NCBI RefSeq assembly: GCF_030177755.1
Contig: NZ_CP126539.1
Location: 124,001-188,000, forward strand
Source of the DNA: Devosia sp. RR2S18
Lineage (GTDB): Bacteria; Pseudomonadota; Alphaproteobacteria; Rhizobiales; Devosiaceae
Direction: 5' to 3'
DNA: 64,000 nucleotides
A program made the position numbers and the translations under genes. Shown here piece after piece: positions 30,474 to 40,850 of this stretch; positions within the stretch are counted from its first letter, which is position 1; the number at the start of each line of letters is the position of its first letter. Under the pieces are notes generated by a model. That model was given only the letters and a program-made list of their open reading frames with translations. It had not been told where the DNA came from and ran no database searches.

Positions 30474-32042
30474 CTAAGCGGCGCGGCGGCGGCGTAGGCG
30501 GTTGAGAAGACCACCCAGCGACTGCGCACCACTGAGATGGGCAAGCAGGAAATAGGTCAGCGTGCCAAAGAGGCAGATCGCGGCAAGCGCGGCCAGTTGC
30601 AGCAAGATGGGACGACCCGGCAGGAAGATCGCCTCGGCACGCTCGGCAAAGAGATACAGCACCGCGCCCATGACCATGGCCACAAGGAGAATTGTCGCCA
30701 GTTTACGCCATTCTGCAAGGCTCAGCCGGAAATGGCCGCGCCGCGCCAGGAAGATGGCCAGCAGGAGAACGTTGAGCCAGGAGGAAATCGAGGTCGCCAG
30801 GGCGATGCCGAGGTGCTGGAAGCTCGGAAAGAGCAGGAGCGAGATCCCGATATTGGTGGCCACCGAGAGCCCGGCGAAAATGGTGGGCGTGGTGGTGTCT
30901 TTGCGCGAGAAAAATCCCGGCTGCAACACCCGCACCAGCACAAAGGCTGGCAGGCCGATGGCAAAGCCGAGCAGGGCCTGTGCCGTGAGAACAGTATCTT
31001 CCGGCCCGAACTGGCCGCGCTCGAAAAGCACACGGATGATGGGGACGGGAATGGCTGCCAGGGCAACGGCTGCTGGCAATGACAGCAGCATCGCCAGCAG
31101 CAGGGCCTGGCTCTGGCTGGCGCGCGCCTCCGTCTCGCGCCCCGCGCCGATGTGGCGAGAAAGCTCGGGCAGGAGGACGGTACCAATTGCGATACCGATG
31201 ATGCCCAGCGGCAGTTGGTAGAGCCGATCGGCATACGCCAAGATGGAAATGACGTTGTCTGCGGCCGACGCGATGATGGTGCCCACAAAGATGTTTATCT
31301 GCGTGATGCCGCCGGCCAGAGTGGCCGGAACCGCCAGGGCCCAGAAACGCTTTACGTCCTTGTCCAAACGCGGCAGCCGAATAGCGGGGACAAAGTCCGC
31401 GCGGCGGATCGCCCAATAGACCAGTGCAAGCTGGGCAATCCCGCCCAGCATGGTGGCAATGGCGATCCAAAAGGCGGTTTCGGCCAGGTTCTCCAGCGAG
31501 AGATAGGCGAGCGGCACCAGAACGGCGATGTTGACGATGTTGAGCACGACGGGGGCGAACGCGCCGGCGAAATAGCGATTTAGAGAATTTAGGATTGCCG
31601 CATAGGCCGCCATCAAGGACATGCAGGCGAGATAGGGGAACATGATGCGGGTGAGGAACACCGTGAGTTCCAGCTTTGCGGGGTCATCGGCAAATCCCGG
31701 CACAAAGAGCAGCATGATCTGCCCCATGAAGATCTCGGCCAGGATGGTGACCACGAGAATGACGGCGACGAGCCAGCTCATGATGCGGGAGGCCAGCATC
31801 CGGGCCGACTCCCGCCCATCCTGCTCCAGGGCGCCGGCAAACATGGGTACAAAAGCGGTGTTGAAGGCCCCTTCGGCGAACAGCCGACGGAAAAGATTGG
31901 GGAAGCGGAACGCTGCGTTGAACGCATCGGCAACCGGGCCGATGCCAAGAACGGCGGCCATCAGGGCGTCCCGCACAAAGCCGGCAATACGCGAGAGGAG
32001 GGTCAGCCCACCCACGGAGAGGAAGTTGCGGTAAAGGCTCAT
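30474..32042 (-). CDS. murJ: Lipid II flippase MurJ
   Basis: Integral inner-membrane protein that moves lipid II across the membrane for peptidoglycan synthesis. The 522-residue product begins SLYRNFLSVGGLTLLSRIAG followed by FVRDALMAAVLG, the MviN/MurJ signature, and contains about 14 hydrophobic helices. RFPNLFRRLFAEGAFNTAFV, about residues 40-60, is the conserved loop with functional arginines. I use the ATG at 32042; an upstream frame that reaches 32129 runs through a palindromic repeat and is not family-like. It lies downstream of glnD, from which the repeat separates it. Confidence 0.95.
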   Translation of the reverse strand: MSLYRNFLSVGGLTLLSRIAGFVRDALMAAVLGIGPVADAFNAAFRFPNLFRRLFAEGAFNTAFVPMFAGALEQDGRESARMLASRIMSWLVAVILVVTILAEIFMGQIMLLFVPGFADDPAKLELTVFLTRIMFPYLACMSLMAAYAAILNSLNRYFAGAFAPVVLNIVNIAVLVPLAYLSLENLAETAFWIAIATMLGGIAQLALVYWAIRRADFVPAIRLPRLDKDVKRFWALAVPATLAGGITQINIFVGTIIASAADNVISILAYADRLYQLPLGIIGIAIGTVLLPELSRHIGAGRETEARASQSQALLLAMLLSLPAAVALAAIPVPIIRVLFERGQFGPEDTVLTAQALLGFAIGLPAFVLVRVLQPGFFSRKDTTTPTIFAGLSVATNIGISLLLFPSFQHLGIALATSISSWLNVLLLAIFLARRGHFRLSLAEWRKLATILLVAMVMGAVLYLFAERAEAIFLPGRPILLQLAALAAICLFGTLTYFLLAHLSGAQSLGGLLNRLRRRRAA

Positions 32043-32060
32043 AGTAGTGTGCTCGGGGGA

Positions 32061-32176
32061 ACCCCCATCCAACCTCCCCCTGGGAGGGGGAGGCGCGGGA
32101 TCGTAGTCAGGACAGAAACTGCGTGACAACGCTGGACCTGTTCCTCCCCCGCCCAGGGGAAGGTTCGGTGGGGGTA
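32061..32176. repeat. Intergenic palindromic repeat, family 1 (copy between glnD and murJ)
   Basis: About 116 bp. The left arm reads ACCCCCATCCAACCTCCCCC and continues into TGGGAGGGGGAGG. The right arm, read in reverse complement, gives ACCCCCACCGAACCTTCCCC and then TGGGCGGGGGAGGAAC, so the unit is a long imperfect palindrome with nested hairpins. A related unit lies at 46013-46119. It sits in an intergenic spacer between two genes of one direction, in the manner of REP/RIME-type elements. Confidence 0.75.
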
Positions 32177-32201
32177 GCCGCAGGCGCGGAGGCCCGCCAC
32201 C

Positions 32202-35000
32202 TTACCCATTCACCACCTTCGCTTCGACCGCGCGGGGCTGGAAGACGCTCATCAGGGCATCGTGGATCTTGCGCTGGCGTGGCTTGCTCATGATCTTTTG
32301 GCCCGTGAGATCGGTGACGTAGAAGACGTCCACCGCCTTTTCGCCATAGGTGCCGATATGGGCCGAACCGATGGTGAGGTTGAGATCGGATATTTCGCGG
32401 GTCAGTGCATGGAGCAGGCCGGTGCGGTCGAGGCCGGAAACCTCGATCACCGTGAACTTGCCCGAGAGGGCATTGGACACCGACACCGAGGCGGGCAGGG
32501 CGAAGGGGCGGAGACGCTTGTTGTGGCGCGATTCCTTGCCCCCATCGATCAGCACCTGCCGCTTGCCCTGCAGCAATTGGCGCACCGTATCGATGATACG
32601 GGTAGCGCGGACCTTTTCGTCTTCGTCGGAGGTGAAGCTGCGGCGCAGCCGGAAGGTGTCGATGGCGCGGCCATCGCGGGTGGAGAAAATCTGCGCTCCG
32701 ATAATGGACGCATCCTGCATGGTGCAGGCGCCGGCGATCAGTGACAGGAGGCGCGGGTGGTCGGCCATATAGAAGCTGACTTCAGTGATGCCTTCGAAGG
32801 CCTTGATCCGGAAGGAGCCGGCGAAGGTTTCTCCGATCTGGTCGGCCTGCCGGATCATGCGGGCATGCTCGATCTGCAGTTCGGGCTCGGCGCGCAGCCA
32901 GTAATGATCGTAGTGGCGGCCGATATAGGTCTCGACCTCTCCGGCTGGCCAGCCCGACAGCTTGCTTGAAAGCTGTTCACGGGCGTCGTCGATGCGGTCG
33001 GACTGGGTGACCTGGGAGTGGCCGCCGGACAGCAGCGGCTCGGTCGCATAATAGAGCGCGCGCAGGAGCGAGCCCTTCCAGCCGGTCCAGACGCCGGGCC
33101 CCACCGCACGGATGTCGCAGGCAGTGAGGATCATCAGGAGCGCCAGGCGCTGTGGCGATTGCACGACGTCGGCAAAGGCCTTGGCGGTTTCGGGGTCCTG
33201 GATATCGCGGGCCTGGGCGATCTCGCTCATCAGCAGGTGATATTCGATGAGCCAGGAGACGGTGTCGGTCTCTGCGGGCGACAGGCCAAAGCGGGGGCAG
33301 AGGCGCCGGGCAATGCGCGCACCGGCAATGGAGTGATCCTCGGGCCGCCCCTTGGCGATGTCGTGGAGGAACAGCGCCACATAGAGCAGGCGCGTATCGT
33401 TGAGCTGGGGCAGCAATTCGTGGGTCAGCGGCAATTCATCGCGCAAGCCGCCATTGGCGATCTGCGCCATGATGCCGACCGAACGGATCAGATGCTCATC
33501 CACGGTATAGTGGTGGTACATATTGAACTGCATCAGGGCGACGATCCTGCCGAATTCGGGCACGAACTTGCCCAGAACACCGCTCTCGTTCATCTGCCGC
33601 AGGATGCGCTCGACATAGAGCGGACTGGTCAGCACCGTCAGAAAGTAGTCGTTCGCCCGGGGGTCGGTGCGCAGCTTGTTGTCGATCAGGCGCAGCGAAC
33701 GACGAATGACCTTGATGGCGTCGGGGTGGAACAGCAGTTCCTCGCGTCCCGCCACCATGAACATCTTGATCAGATTGGTTGGATCGGTTTCGAAGACGTC
33801 GGGACGGGCAAGGTTGAGCCGGCCGGTGTCGATGACGAATTCGGACTCGCCCTTGATCTTGCTCTTGCCCGAGCGGAAGGGGGCGAGGACCCGCCCCACG
33901 AGGTCCATGTCCTTGACGTGGTTGAACTCGAGGCTAGCGCAGAAAATGCGGGTGAGATCGCCGACGTCCTTAGCGACCAGGAAATAGCGCTTCATGAAGC
34001 GCTCGACGCCCAGCATGCCCAGGCGCTGTTCATAGCCCATGCGCTGGGCGAGATCAGGTTGCACGTCGAAGGTCAGCTTTTCCTCGGCGCGGCCGGTGAT
34101 GAAGTGGAGGTGGCAGCGCACGGCCCAGAGGAAGTCCTCGGCGCGCTGGAACAGGCGATACTCGGCCGGGCGGAAGACGCCCTTGCCCACCAGTTCCTGG
34201 GATGTCTTGACCTGATAAAAGTACTTCCCGATCCAGAACAGGGTATTGAGATCGCGCAGCCCGCCCTTGCCATCCTTGATGTTGGGCTCGACGACATAGC
34301 GGGTATTGCCCATCTGGCGGTGCCGGTCATCGCGTTCGGCCATCTTGGCGGCAATGAATTCGGGACCGGTCTTGGGCATGATCTCGGACTCGAAGCGCCT
34401 GACCAGCTGGTTGAAGAGCTCGCGGTCGCCGGTGAGAAAGCGCGCCTCGAGTGTCGCAGTCCGCACGGTCATGTCGGCACGGGCCATGCGGATGCATTCA
34501 TCAACCGAGCGGACGGCATGGCCCACCTTCTGGCCTAAGTCCCAGAGCATATAGAGAATGTATTCGGTGACCTGCTCGCCCCAGGGGGTTTGCTTGTAGG
34601 GCAAAATGAAGAGCAGATCGATGTCCGACCCCGGCGCCAGGGTGCCGCGGCCATAGCCGCCTACGGCCGAGAGCGCGATGGCTTCGGCGCCCGAAGGATT
34701 GTCGACGGGATAGACGCGGCGGGTGGCAAAGAGATGCAGCGCACCGATGATCTCGTCCTGCGCGGCGGAAAGGTTTTGCGCACAGCGCGTCCCTTTGCTG
34801 GTCGCCAGCAATTCGGCCTCGGCATCCTTGCGGGCCTCGGCGAGGCAGCCGCGGACATGCGCCAGCACGGCCGAGCGGGCAGCAGCGGATTTGGGGTCGA
34901 GCGCGCCGACAAGGGCGTCGAGCTCGGCCAGGATGGTCTCGGCGGACTTGAGCGCGAAGAGCGGTTTTCGCGGCTTTACGTCAGCTTCTGCGAGCGTCAT
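32202..35000 (-). CDS. glnD: Bifunctional [protein-PII] uridylyltransferase/uridylyl-removing enzyme
   Basis: Glutamine sensor that uridylylates and deuridylylates PII proteins, controlling nitrogen assimilation. The 932-residue protein has the nucleotidyltransferase motif GGYGRGTLAPGSDIDLLFI (near residue 115), an HD domain with LFLHDIAKGRPEDHSIAGA (near 545), and two C-terminal ACT domains (starting near 740 and 850, the last with GLDRTGLLHALTREI), the complete GlnD architecture. The start overlaps the 3' end of mutS by 20 bp, so the two are translationally linked. It is followed by a palindromic repeat and murJ. Confidence 0.96.
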   Translation of the reverse strand: MTLAEADVKPRKPLFALKSAETILAELDALVGALDPKSAAARSAVLAHVRGCLAEARKDAEAELLATSKGTRCAQNLSAAQDEIIGALHLFATRRVYPVDNPSGAEAIALSAVGGYGRGTLAPGSDIDLLFILPYKQTPWGEQVTEYILYMLWDLGQKVGHAVRSVDECIRMARADMTVRTATLEARFLTGDRELFNQLVRRFESEIMPKTGPEFIAAKMAERDDRHRQMGNTRYVVEPNIKDGKGGLRDLNTLFWIGKYFYQVKTSQELVGKGVFRPAEYRLFQRAEDFLWAVRCHLHFITGRAEEKLTFDVQPDLAQRMGYEQRLGMLGVERFMKRYFLVAKDVGDLTRIFCASLEFNHVKDMDLVGRVLAPFRSGKSKIKGESEFVIDTGRLNLARPDVFETDPTNLIKMFMVAGREELLFHPDAIKVIRRSLRLIDNKLRTDPRANDYFLTVLTSPLYVERILRQMNESGVLGKFVPEFGRIVALMQFNMYHHYTVDEHLIRSVGIMAQIANGGLRDELPLTHELLPQLNDTRLLYVALFLHDIAKGRPEDHSIAGARIARRLCPRFGLSPAETDTVSWLIEYHLLMSEIAQARDIQDPETAKAFADVVQSPQRLALLMILTACDIRAVGPGVWTGWKGSLLRALYYATEPLLSGGHSQVTQSDRIDDAREQLSSKLSGWPAGEVETYIGRHYDHYWLRAEPELQIEHARMIRQADQIGETFAGSFRIKAFEGITEVSFYMADHPRLLSLIAGACTMQDASIIGAQIFSTRDGRAIDTFRLRRSFTSDEDEKVRATRIIDTVRQLLQGKRQVLIDGGKESRHNKRLRPFALPASVSVSNALSGKFTVIEVSGLDRTGLLHALTREISDLNLTIGSAHIGTYGEKAVDVFYVTDLTGQKIMSKPRQRKIHDALMSVFQPRAVEAKVVNG

Positions 35001-37695
35001 CGCGGATTTTCTTCAACTCGTAGAGGGCTTCGATCGCTTGTCGGGGGGTCAATTCGTCGGGTCGAACAGCGTCGAGCGCAGTATGGACAGGATCTGCCTC
35101 CGCAGGCCGGGGAGGCGGCTGATGGGCAAAGAGCGGCAGATCATCTAGCACGCTGGCCCGCCCATCGGAAGACATCGTACCCGAAGAGCGTTGCTCAAGG
35201 GTTGTCAAAACCTGGCGAGCACGCTGGAGCACCGGCTCGGGTAGGCCGGCGAGCCGCGCCACCTGGATGCCATAGGAGCGGTCGGCGGCGCCGGGGCCCA
35301 CCTCGTGGAGGAACACCACCTCACCCTCCCATTCGCGCACCTTCATGGTGACGTTGGAAACGCGGGCGAGGGTCTTGGCCAGGCTTGTCAGCTCATGGAA
35401 GTGAGTGGCAAAGAGCGCCCGGCAGCCGGTGGTCTCGTGCAGCGCCTCGACTGCGGCCCAGGCGATGGAGAGCCCATCGAATGTGGCAGTGCCGCGCCCG
35501 ATTTCATCGAGCACAACAAGGCTGCGGCGGGTGGCGCGATTGAGGATGGCGGCGGTTTCCACCATCTCCACCATGAAGGTCGAGCGGCCATGGGCAATGT
35601 CGTCGCTGGCTCCGACTCGGGAAAAGACGCGGTCGATGACGCCGATATGGGCGGCCTCGGCGGGCACGAAGCTGCCCATCTGCGCGAGAATGGCGATCAG
35701 CGCGTTCTGGCGGAGAAAGGTCGACTTGCCCCCCATATTGGGGCCGGTAACGAGCCAGAGCCGGCCACCGCCTTCGCCATCGGCACCCGAGAGATCGGCG
35801 TCATTGGCGACAAAGCTCTGCCCGTCGGCGCGCACCATCTCCTCGACCACTGGATGACGGCCGCCCTCGATGCGGAAAGCCAGCGATGTGTCGACATCGG
35901 GACGACAATAGGAGCGGGTGGCAGCCAATTGTGCGAGCGCGGCCGTCACGTCCAGCTCGGCCAGGGCATCGGCAAGCTGGCGTAGCGCGTCGGTTTGCGC
36001 CAGCACTGCCGTTCGCAGGCGATCAAAGATGCGCAGCTCAATTTCGAGCGCCGCGTCGCGCGCCCGCGCCATGCGGCCTTCAAGCTCGGCCAGCTCCGTT
36101 GTGGTGAAGCGCATCGCATTGGCGAGAGTCTGGCGGTGGATGAAGCTTTGCCGGTGTGGCTCTTCCATCAGCTTGCCGCCATGGCTGGCGGGCACTTCGA
36201 CGAAATACCCCAATACACCATTGTGCCGGATCTTGAGCGAGCGGACATCGGTCTCATCCATCAGCCGTGCCTGCAGCGCCGCCACCACAGCGCGGGTTTC
36301 GCTGGCGAGCGTCTGCTCGTCGTCGAGTGCACGGTCAAACCCCTTGCGCACGAACCCGCCGTCGCGGGTCAGGAGGGGCAGGTCGTCAGCCAAGGCCGCC
36401 GCCAGTTCGGCGGCGAGGCTACCAGGGGCCGCGCCAAGCGTCTCGGCAAGGGTGGCGAGCACGGCAGGCAGAGCATCAAAGCCGGCGAAATGCCGTGCCA
36501 GCGCCTGTGCCGCTTGGATGGCCTTGCCGATGGCGGCAAGGTCGCGCGGCCCGCCGCGCTCCAGCGCCAGACGGGTGAGGGCGCGGGCCAGGTCTGGCAC
36601 AGCCTTGAGGTCCGTCCGCAGCCGGCCCGTGAGCATGGTGTCGTCAACAAGGAACCCGACGGAGGCGAGCCGCTGGTTGATGGCCTCGGCATCGGCGAGT
36701 GGCGCCGCTAGCCGGGCGGAGAGGAGGCGCGAACCGGGTGCGGTGACAGTGAGATCAATGCTTTGCCGCAGCGAGCCTCTGACATCGCCACGATGGGTCT
36801 GGTGCAGCTCGAGGCTGGCGCGAGTGGCCGCGTCGATGGCCATGCGTCGGTTGGCAGCTTCGGGAATAGGCGCCCGCAACACAACGCCGGTACCCTTCTG
36901 GCTTTCGCGCACATAGGCCACGATCGCCCCCAGCGCCGCACGGGCGGCGCGGGAAAGGGCGGACGGGTCAAACGCCGTGGCGGGGAAGGCATTTCGCAAC
37001 TCAACGCCGGCACGTTCGCTGTCGAAGCTCTCGGCCGGGGCCGCGTGGGTGATACGCGCCCAAGCCGGGGCAAAGAGGTGCCGCTCCGTAAGCGTTGACC
37101 GCGTGGCATCGGTCATGAGGAGCTCGGCCGGGGCGATACGCGCCAGTTCGTCCCCTAGCTGCTCGGCCGCAAGGTCGACTGTAAAAGTTTCGCCGGTCGA
37201 GACATCCGCCCAGGCGAGTGCGAAATCGGTTTCGCCGTGCCGCACCATGGATAGGGCTGCGAGGAAATTGGAGGCGCGGGCGTCGAGGTGATCGTCTTCG
37301 GTCAGCGTGCCTGCGGTGATGAGGCGCACCACATCCCGCTTTACCACCGACTTGCTGCCGCGCTTCCTGGCTTCGGCGGGGTCTTCCACCTGCTCGCAGA
37401 TGGCCACGCGATGGCCCAGCTTAATCAGCTTGTTGAGATAGTCGTTGGCCGCGTGGATAGGCACGCCGCACATGCCGATATCCTCGCCCAGATGCTTGCC
37501 GCGCTTGGTGAGCACGATGCCTAGGGCGGCGCTGGCGATCTCGGCATCTTCAAAGAAGAGCTCGTAGAAATCGCCCATGCGGTAGAACAGGAGATAGCCG
37601 GGATTGGCCGCCTTGATCTCGAAATACTGCGCCATCATCGGCGTCAGGGCCGGAGCGGCGCCGGCTTGTGCAGCAGGGATTGGCGTGGCGTCCAT
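34981..37695 (-). CDS. mutS: DNA mismatch repair protein MutS
   Basis: Recognises base mismatches and small loops. The 904-residue protein has the mismatch-binding Phe-x-Glu (Phe43-Tyr44-Glu45 in GDFYELFFEDA), the connector and lever domains, and the ATPase domain with LVTGPNMGGKSTFLRQ (Walker A, near residue 650), VVLDEIGRGTATFDG and FATHFHELT. All key residues are present. Its end overlaps glnD. The next gene upstream (metY) is on the same strand, about 100 bp away. No mutL is in the window. Confidence 0.97.
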   Translation of the reverse strand: MDATPIPAAQAGAAPALTPMMAQYFEIKAANPGYLLFYRMGDFYELFFEDAEIASAALGIVLTKRGKHLGEDIGMCGVPIHAANDYLNKLIKLGHRVAICEQVEDPAEARKRGSKSVVKRDVVRLITAGTLTEDDHLDARASNFLAALSMVRHGETDFALAWADVSTGETFTVDLAAEQLGDELARIAPAELLMTDATRSTLTERHLFAPAWARITHAAPAESFDSERAGVELRNAFPATAFDPSALSRAARAALGAIVAYVRESQKGTGVVLRAPIPEAANRRMAIDAATRASLELHQTHRGDVRGSLRQSIDLTVTAPGSRLLSARLAAPLADAEAINQRLASVGFLVDDTMLTGRLRTDLKAVPDLARALTRLALERGGPRDLAAIGKAIQAAQALARHFAGFDALPAVLATLAETLGAAPGSLAAELAAALADDLPLLTRDGGFVRKGFDRALDDEQTLASETRAVVAALQARLMDETDVRSLKIRHNGVLGYFVEVPASHGGKLMEEPHRQSFIHRQTLANAMRFTTTELAELEGRMARARDAALEIELRIFDRLRTAVLAQTDALRQLADALAELDVTAALAQLAATRSYCRPDVDTSLAFRIEGGRHPVVEEMVRADGQSFVANDADLSGADGEGGGRLWLVTGPNMGGKSTFLRQNALIAILAQMGSFVPAEAAHIGVIDRVFSRVGASDDIAHGRSTFMVEMVETAAILNRATRRSLVVLDEIGRGTATFDGLSIAWAAVEALHETTGCRALFATHFHELTSLAKTLARVSNVTMKVREWEGEVVFLHEVGPGAADRSYGIQVARLAGLPEPVLQRARQVLTTLEQRSSGTMSSDGRASVLDDLPLFAHQPPPRPAEADPVHTALDAVRPDELTPRQAIEALYELKKIRDDARRS

Positions 37696-37797
37696 CGGGC
37701 AGGCAACAGGTCTCGGCGTGAAAGCCGAGACCTTAGGAGCCTAGGGCACAAAAGCCAACCGGTCCGGGGCAGATTTGCCCCGGAGAATGGCGACGCC

Positions 37798-39069
37798 TCA
37801 AGCCTTGTCGAGAGCCTGATTGATGTCCGCGAGGATGTCGTCGATATGCTCGATGCCCACCGAAATGCGCACCAGATCTTCCGAAACACCCGCCCTCGCC
37901 AGTTCCTGGGGCGAGAGTTGGCGGTGCGTGGTCGACGCGGGATGGCAGGCCAGCGACTTGGCATCGCCGATATTAACTAGGCGCAGGATCATCTGCAGGG
38001 CGTCGATGAAGCGGGCACCTGCTTCCTTGCCGCCCTTGATACCGAAGGAGAGAATGCCAGAGCCAGAACCCTTGGAGACCTTCTGGGCAACCGCGTGGAA
38101 CTTGCTGTCGGGCAAACCGGAATAGTTCACCCAGGCCACCTTTGGGTGGTTCTGCAGGTGCTGGGCCACCTTGAGCGCATTTTCGCAGTGCCGCTCCATG
38201 CGAAGCCCGAGGGTCTCGAGCCCTTGCAGGATCAGGAAGGAATTGAGCGGGGCAATGGCCGCACCGGTATTGCGCAGCGGCACGACGCGGGCCCGGCCAA
38301 TAAAGGCGGCGGGCCCGAGCGCCTCGGTATAGACCACACCATGGTAGGACGGATCGGGCTCGTTGAGCACCGGGAAGCGCTTGGCATGGGCTTTCCAGTC
38401 GAACTTGCCGCTGTCCACGATCACGCCGCCCACCGAGGTGCCGTGCCCGCCGATATATTTGGTCAGCGAATGCACCACGATGTCGGCGCCCAGATCGAAC
38501 GGTCGGCAAAGATAGGGCGTCGCCACGGTGTTATCGACAATCACCGGCACGCCATGGCGATGGGCGATTTCGGCGATCCGTTCAATATCAACAACATTGC
38601 CGGCAGGATTGCCGATCGACTCAAGGAAAACCGCCTTGGTGTTGTCGTCGATGGCTTTTTCGAAGCCCTCATAGTCATCGTAGGAGACCAGCCGCGTCTC
38701 GATGCCCTGGCGCGGGAAGCTGTGAACGAAGAGATTATAGGTGCCGCCATAGAGCTGAGACACAGAGACGATGTTGTCGCCCACGCCCGCGATGGTCTGG
38801 ATGGCATAGGTGATCGCGGCCATGCCGGAAGCCAGTCCGAGTGCGGCGATACCGCCTTCCATCTCCGCAACGCGCGCCTCGAGCACGGCCGTCGTGGGGT
38901 TCATGATGCGCGTATAGATGTTGCCCGCCACCTTGAGATCGAAGAGATCGGCGCCGTGCTGGGTGTCGTCGAACGTATAGGACGTCGTCTGATAGATCGG
39001 CACCGCCGCGGCCTTGGTGGTGGCCTCCGATTCGTAGCCATGGTGCAGGGCAATCGATTCGAGCTTCAT
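37798..39069 (-). CDS. metY: O-acetylhomoserine sulfhydrylase/aminocarboxypropyltransferase
   Basis: PLP enzyme of the Cys/Met metabolism family that makes homocysteine (or methionine) from O-acetylhomoserine and sulfide (or methanethiol). The 423-residue product has [22 protein letters not shown], and the PLP-lysine region [21 protein letters not shown] with the lysine near residue 205. The large internal insertion typical of MetY is present ([20 protein letters not shown]). The ATG at 39069 is preceded by GGAGGAG; a frame upstream to 39363 has no family resemblance. O-acetyl versus O-succinyl substrate use cannot be read with certainty. Confidence 0.9.
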   Translation of the reverse strand: MKLESIALHHGYESEATTKAAAVPIYQTTSYTFDDTQHGADLFDLKVAGNIYTRIMNPTTAVLEARVAEMEGGIAALGLASGMAAITYAIQTIAGVGDNIVSVSQLYGGTYNLFVHSFPRQGIETRLVSYDDYEGFEKAIDDNTKAVFLESIGNPAGNVVDIERIAEIAHRHGVPVIVDNTVATPYLCRPFDLGADIVVHSLTKYIGGHGTSVGGVIVDSGKFDWKAHAKRFPVLNEPDPSYHGVVYTEALGPAAFIGRARVVPLRNTGAAIAPLNSFLILQGLETLGLRMERHCENALKVAQHLQNHPKVAWVNYSGLPDSKFHAVAQKVSKGSGSGILSFGIKGGKEAGARFIDALQMILRLVNIGDAKSLACHPASTTHRQLSPQELARAGVSEDLVRISVGIEHIDDILADINQALDKA

Positions 39070-39129
39070 GTGGCTCCTCCAGTGGTTTGGTTGGGCGCCA
39101 CCTTCCCCCGGTCGACCCGGAAATGACAA

Positions 39130-39163
39130 GGCGGGGAAGAGACACAATGTTCTCTCCCCCGCC
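39130..39163 (-). terminator. Hairpin between the GH43 gene and metY
   Basis: Inverted repeat GGCGGGGAAGAGA / TCTCTCCCCCGCC with one mismatch or bulge. It lies about 40 bp after the leftward GH43 stop. The T tract after it on the minus strand is poor (TTGTCATTT), so termination is plausible rather than certain. Confidence 0.5.
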
Positions 39164-39203
39164 CCGTGTTTAAAATGAATGGGGCCGCTCCCCCGCCTGG
39201 CCG

Positions 39204-40826
39204 CTACTGCAAGTCGTCGATCTCGTAGCGGTCGGACGGATCGCGCACCGGGCGATAGGTGAAATAGTCGAAATCCGCCGGCAGCGCGGTGCCGTTGAGA
39301 TCGCTCGCGGCAACGCCGACGAAAGCACCGGTGAAGCTGCCATGGGCCTGGTGGCCACCGCACTCGTCCGAAAGGGTCGAAGCGTCGAGCACCGGACCGA
39401 TGGGCTGCAGCTCCTCGCCTTCCAGGGCATAGAAGAACTGCAGCTTGCGACCCCGGATGGTGAGCGCCAGCTTGACCTTCCCCTCATTGGGGATCTGCAC
39501 CGGCTCGGCAGGGAAGCTGAGATTGCCATCGGGCCAGCTGATTTCCGAGCTCATCAGCAGTAGTTCGCGCTGACCGTCCGAATGGGCGGTGACGGTCAGG
39601 TAGAAGAAGTTGTAGCGGCTGTAATAGGCGGTCAGGCCCGCAAACTGGCGCTCGTCGGTGGGCGAGAAGTCGACCACTGTCTCGGCATCGTAGGAGAAGT
39701 GCGTCTGCCGGCGGGCGACCAGCGCCTGCTCGAACCATGAGCCAATCGATTCCCGACCGAAGAGGCGCAGCTTGCCGCCGTCGGTCGTGAAAATGCGTTC
39801 GCTCTCGGGCGTGCGCAGCCACTGGAAGTCCTTGTGGAGGCCGTCTTCGAACCCATAGCGCTGCTCGGCCCAGTACTTGTCCTCGTCGCGGTTGCCCGGC
39901 ACTTCAACATGCAGGGACGGTACGGGGCCGTGTTTCACGTGAATCCAGTCGTCATCACCCCAATAGGCTTCCTGGATCGAGGTTTCGCGACCTAGCGTGC
40001 AGCGGCGTTCCTGTGTGGTCGGGCGACCAGCGAGATGGACGAGATAGGTCTTGCCATCGGGTGTTTCCACGAGATCGCCGTGGCCGGCGCGCTGGAGCGC
40101 CGCGAGCGGAGCATCCTTGGAGGTGAGGATGTGCTTGTCGGGATGGGTCTCGTAAGGACCATCTATGCTGCGCGAGCGGGCAAAGGTGCAGGCATGGTCA
40201 TAGGCCGTGCCGCCTTCAGCGGTCAGCAGGTAATACCAGCCATTGCGCTTATAGAGGTGCGGGCCTTCAACCAGCTTGAGATTGGTGCCCTGGTAGATAT
40301 TGGTGCGCGGCCCGATCAGCTTGCCGGCAACGGGATCGAATTCCTGCAGCGCAATCCCGGCAAACTTCAGCGGCCGCGTGCGGTGGTCCCACATCATGTT
40401 GACGAACCACTTGCGGCCATCGTCGTCGTGGAACAGCGAAGGGTCGAAACCCGAGGAGTTGATGTAGATCGGATCGGACCAGGGGCCTTCGATACTCTCG
40501 GCTGTCACGATGTAGTTGTGCGCGTCCTTGAACGAGCCGTCCTTGCGCTTGACGTCGGTATAGACCAGCCAGAACTTCTCCCCATCATGGGTGATGTCGG
40601 GGGCCCAGACGCCGCAGCTGTCGGGATCGCCGCGCATGTCGAGCTGCGCCTTGCGATTAAGCGGGCGCGAAACCAGCTCCCAGTTGGCGAGATCCTTGGA
40701 GTGATGGATCTGCACGCCGGGGAACCACTCGAAGGTGGAGGTGGCGATGTAATAATCGTCGCCCACGCGGCAGATGGACGGGTCCGGGTTGAAGCCGGGC
40801 AAGATGGGATTGGTGATCTGGGGCAT
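39204..40826 (-). CDS. Glycoside hydrolase family 43 beta-xylosidase
   Basis: Five-bladed propeller hydrolase of 540 residues that releases xylose from xylo-oligosaccharides. The catalytic base is Asp15 in GFNPDPSICRVGDDYY, the pKa-modulating Asp lies in SSGFDPSLFHDDDG near residue 128, and the catalytic acid is Glu187 in LVEGPHLYKRNGWYYLL. The C-terminal ~200 residues form the concanavalin-like domain common in GH43 xylosidases. No signal peptide is seen, so it acts in the cytoplasm on imported oligosaccharides. It is the last gene downstream of xylA in a leftward xylose cluster. Beta-xylosidase is most likely, arabinofuranosidase is the alternative. A parS-like 14-mer lies inside it at 39932. 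Confidence 0.88.
   Translation of the reverse strand: MPQITNPILPGFNPDPSICRVGDDYYIATSTFEWFPGVQIHHSKDLANWELVSRPLNRKAQLDMRGDPDSCGVWAPDITHDGEKFWLVYTDVKRKDGSFKDAHNYIVTAESIEGPWSDPIYINSSGFDPSLFHDDDGRKWFVNMMWDHRTRPLKFAGIALQEFDPVAGKLIGPRTNIYQGTNLKLVEGPHLYKRNGWYYLLTAEGGTAYDHACTFARSRSIDGPYETHPDKHILTSKDAPLAALQRAGHGDLVETPDGKTYLVHLAGRPTTQERRCTLGRETSIQEAYWGDDDWIHVKHGPVPSLHVEVPGNRDEDKYWAEQRYGFEDGLHKDFQWLRTPESERIFTTDGGKLRLFGRESIGSWFEQALVARRQTHFSYDAETVVDFSPTDERQFAGLTAYYSRYNFFYLTVTAHSDGQRELLLMSSEISWPDGNLSFPAEPVQIPNEGKVKLALTIRGRKLQFFYALEGEELQPIGPVLDASTLSDECGGHQAHGSFTGAFVGVAASDLNGTALPADFDYFTYRPVRDPSDRYEIDDLQ
39932..39945. promoter_or_regulatory. parS-like site 1
   Basis: GTTTCACGTGAATC, one base away from the palindromic parS core GTTTCACGTGAAAC. 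It is inside the GH43 coding sequence. The same 14-mer occurs at three other places in the window. Confidence 0.6.
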
Positions 40827-40850
40827 GATGTCTCCTCCCCCACCGATCCG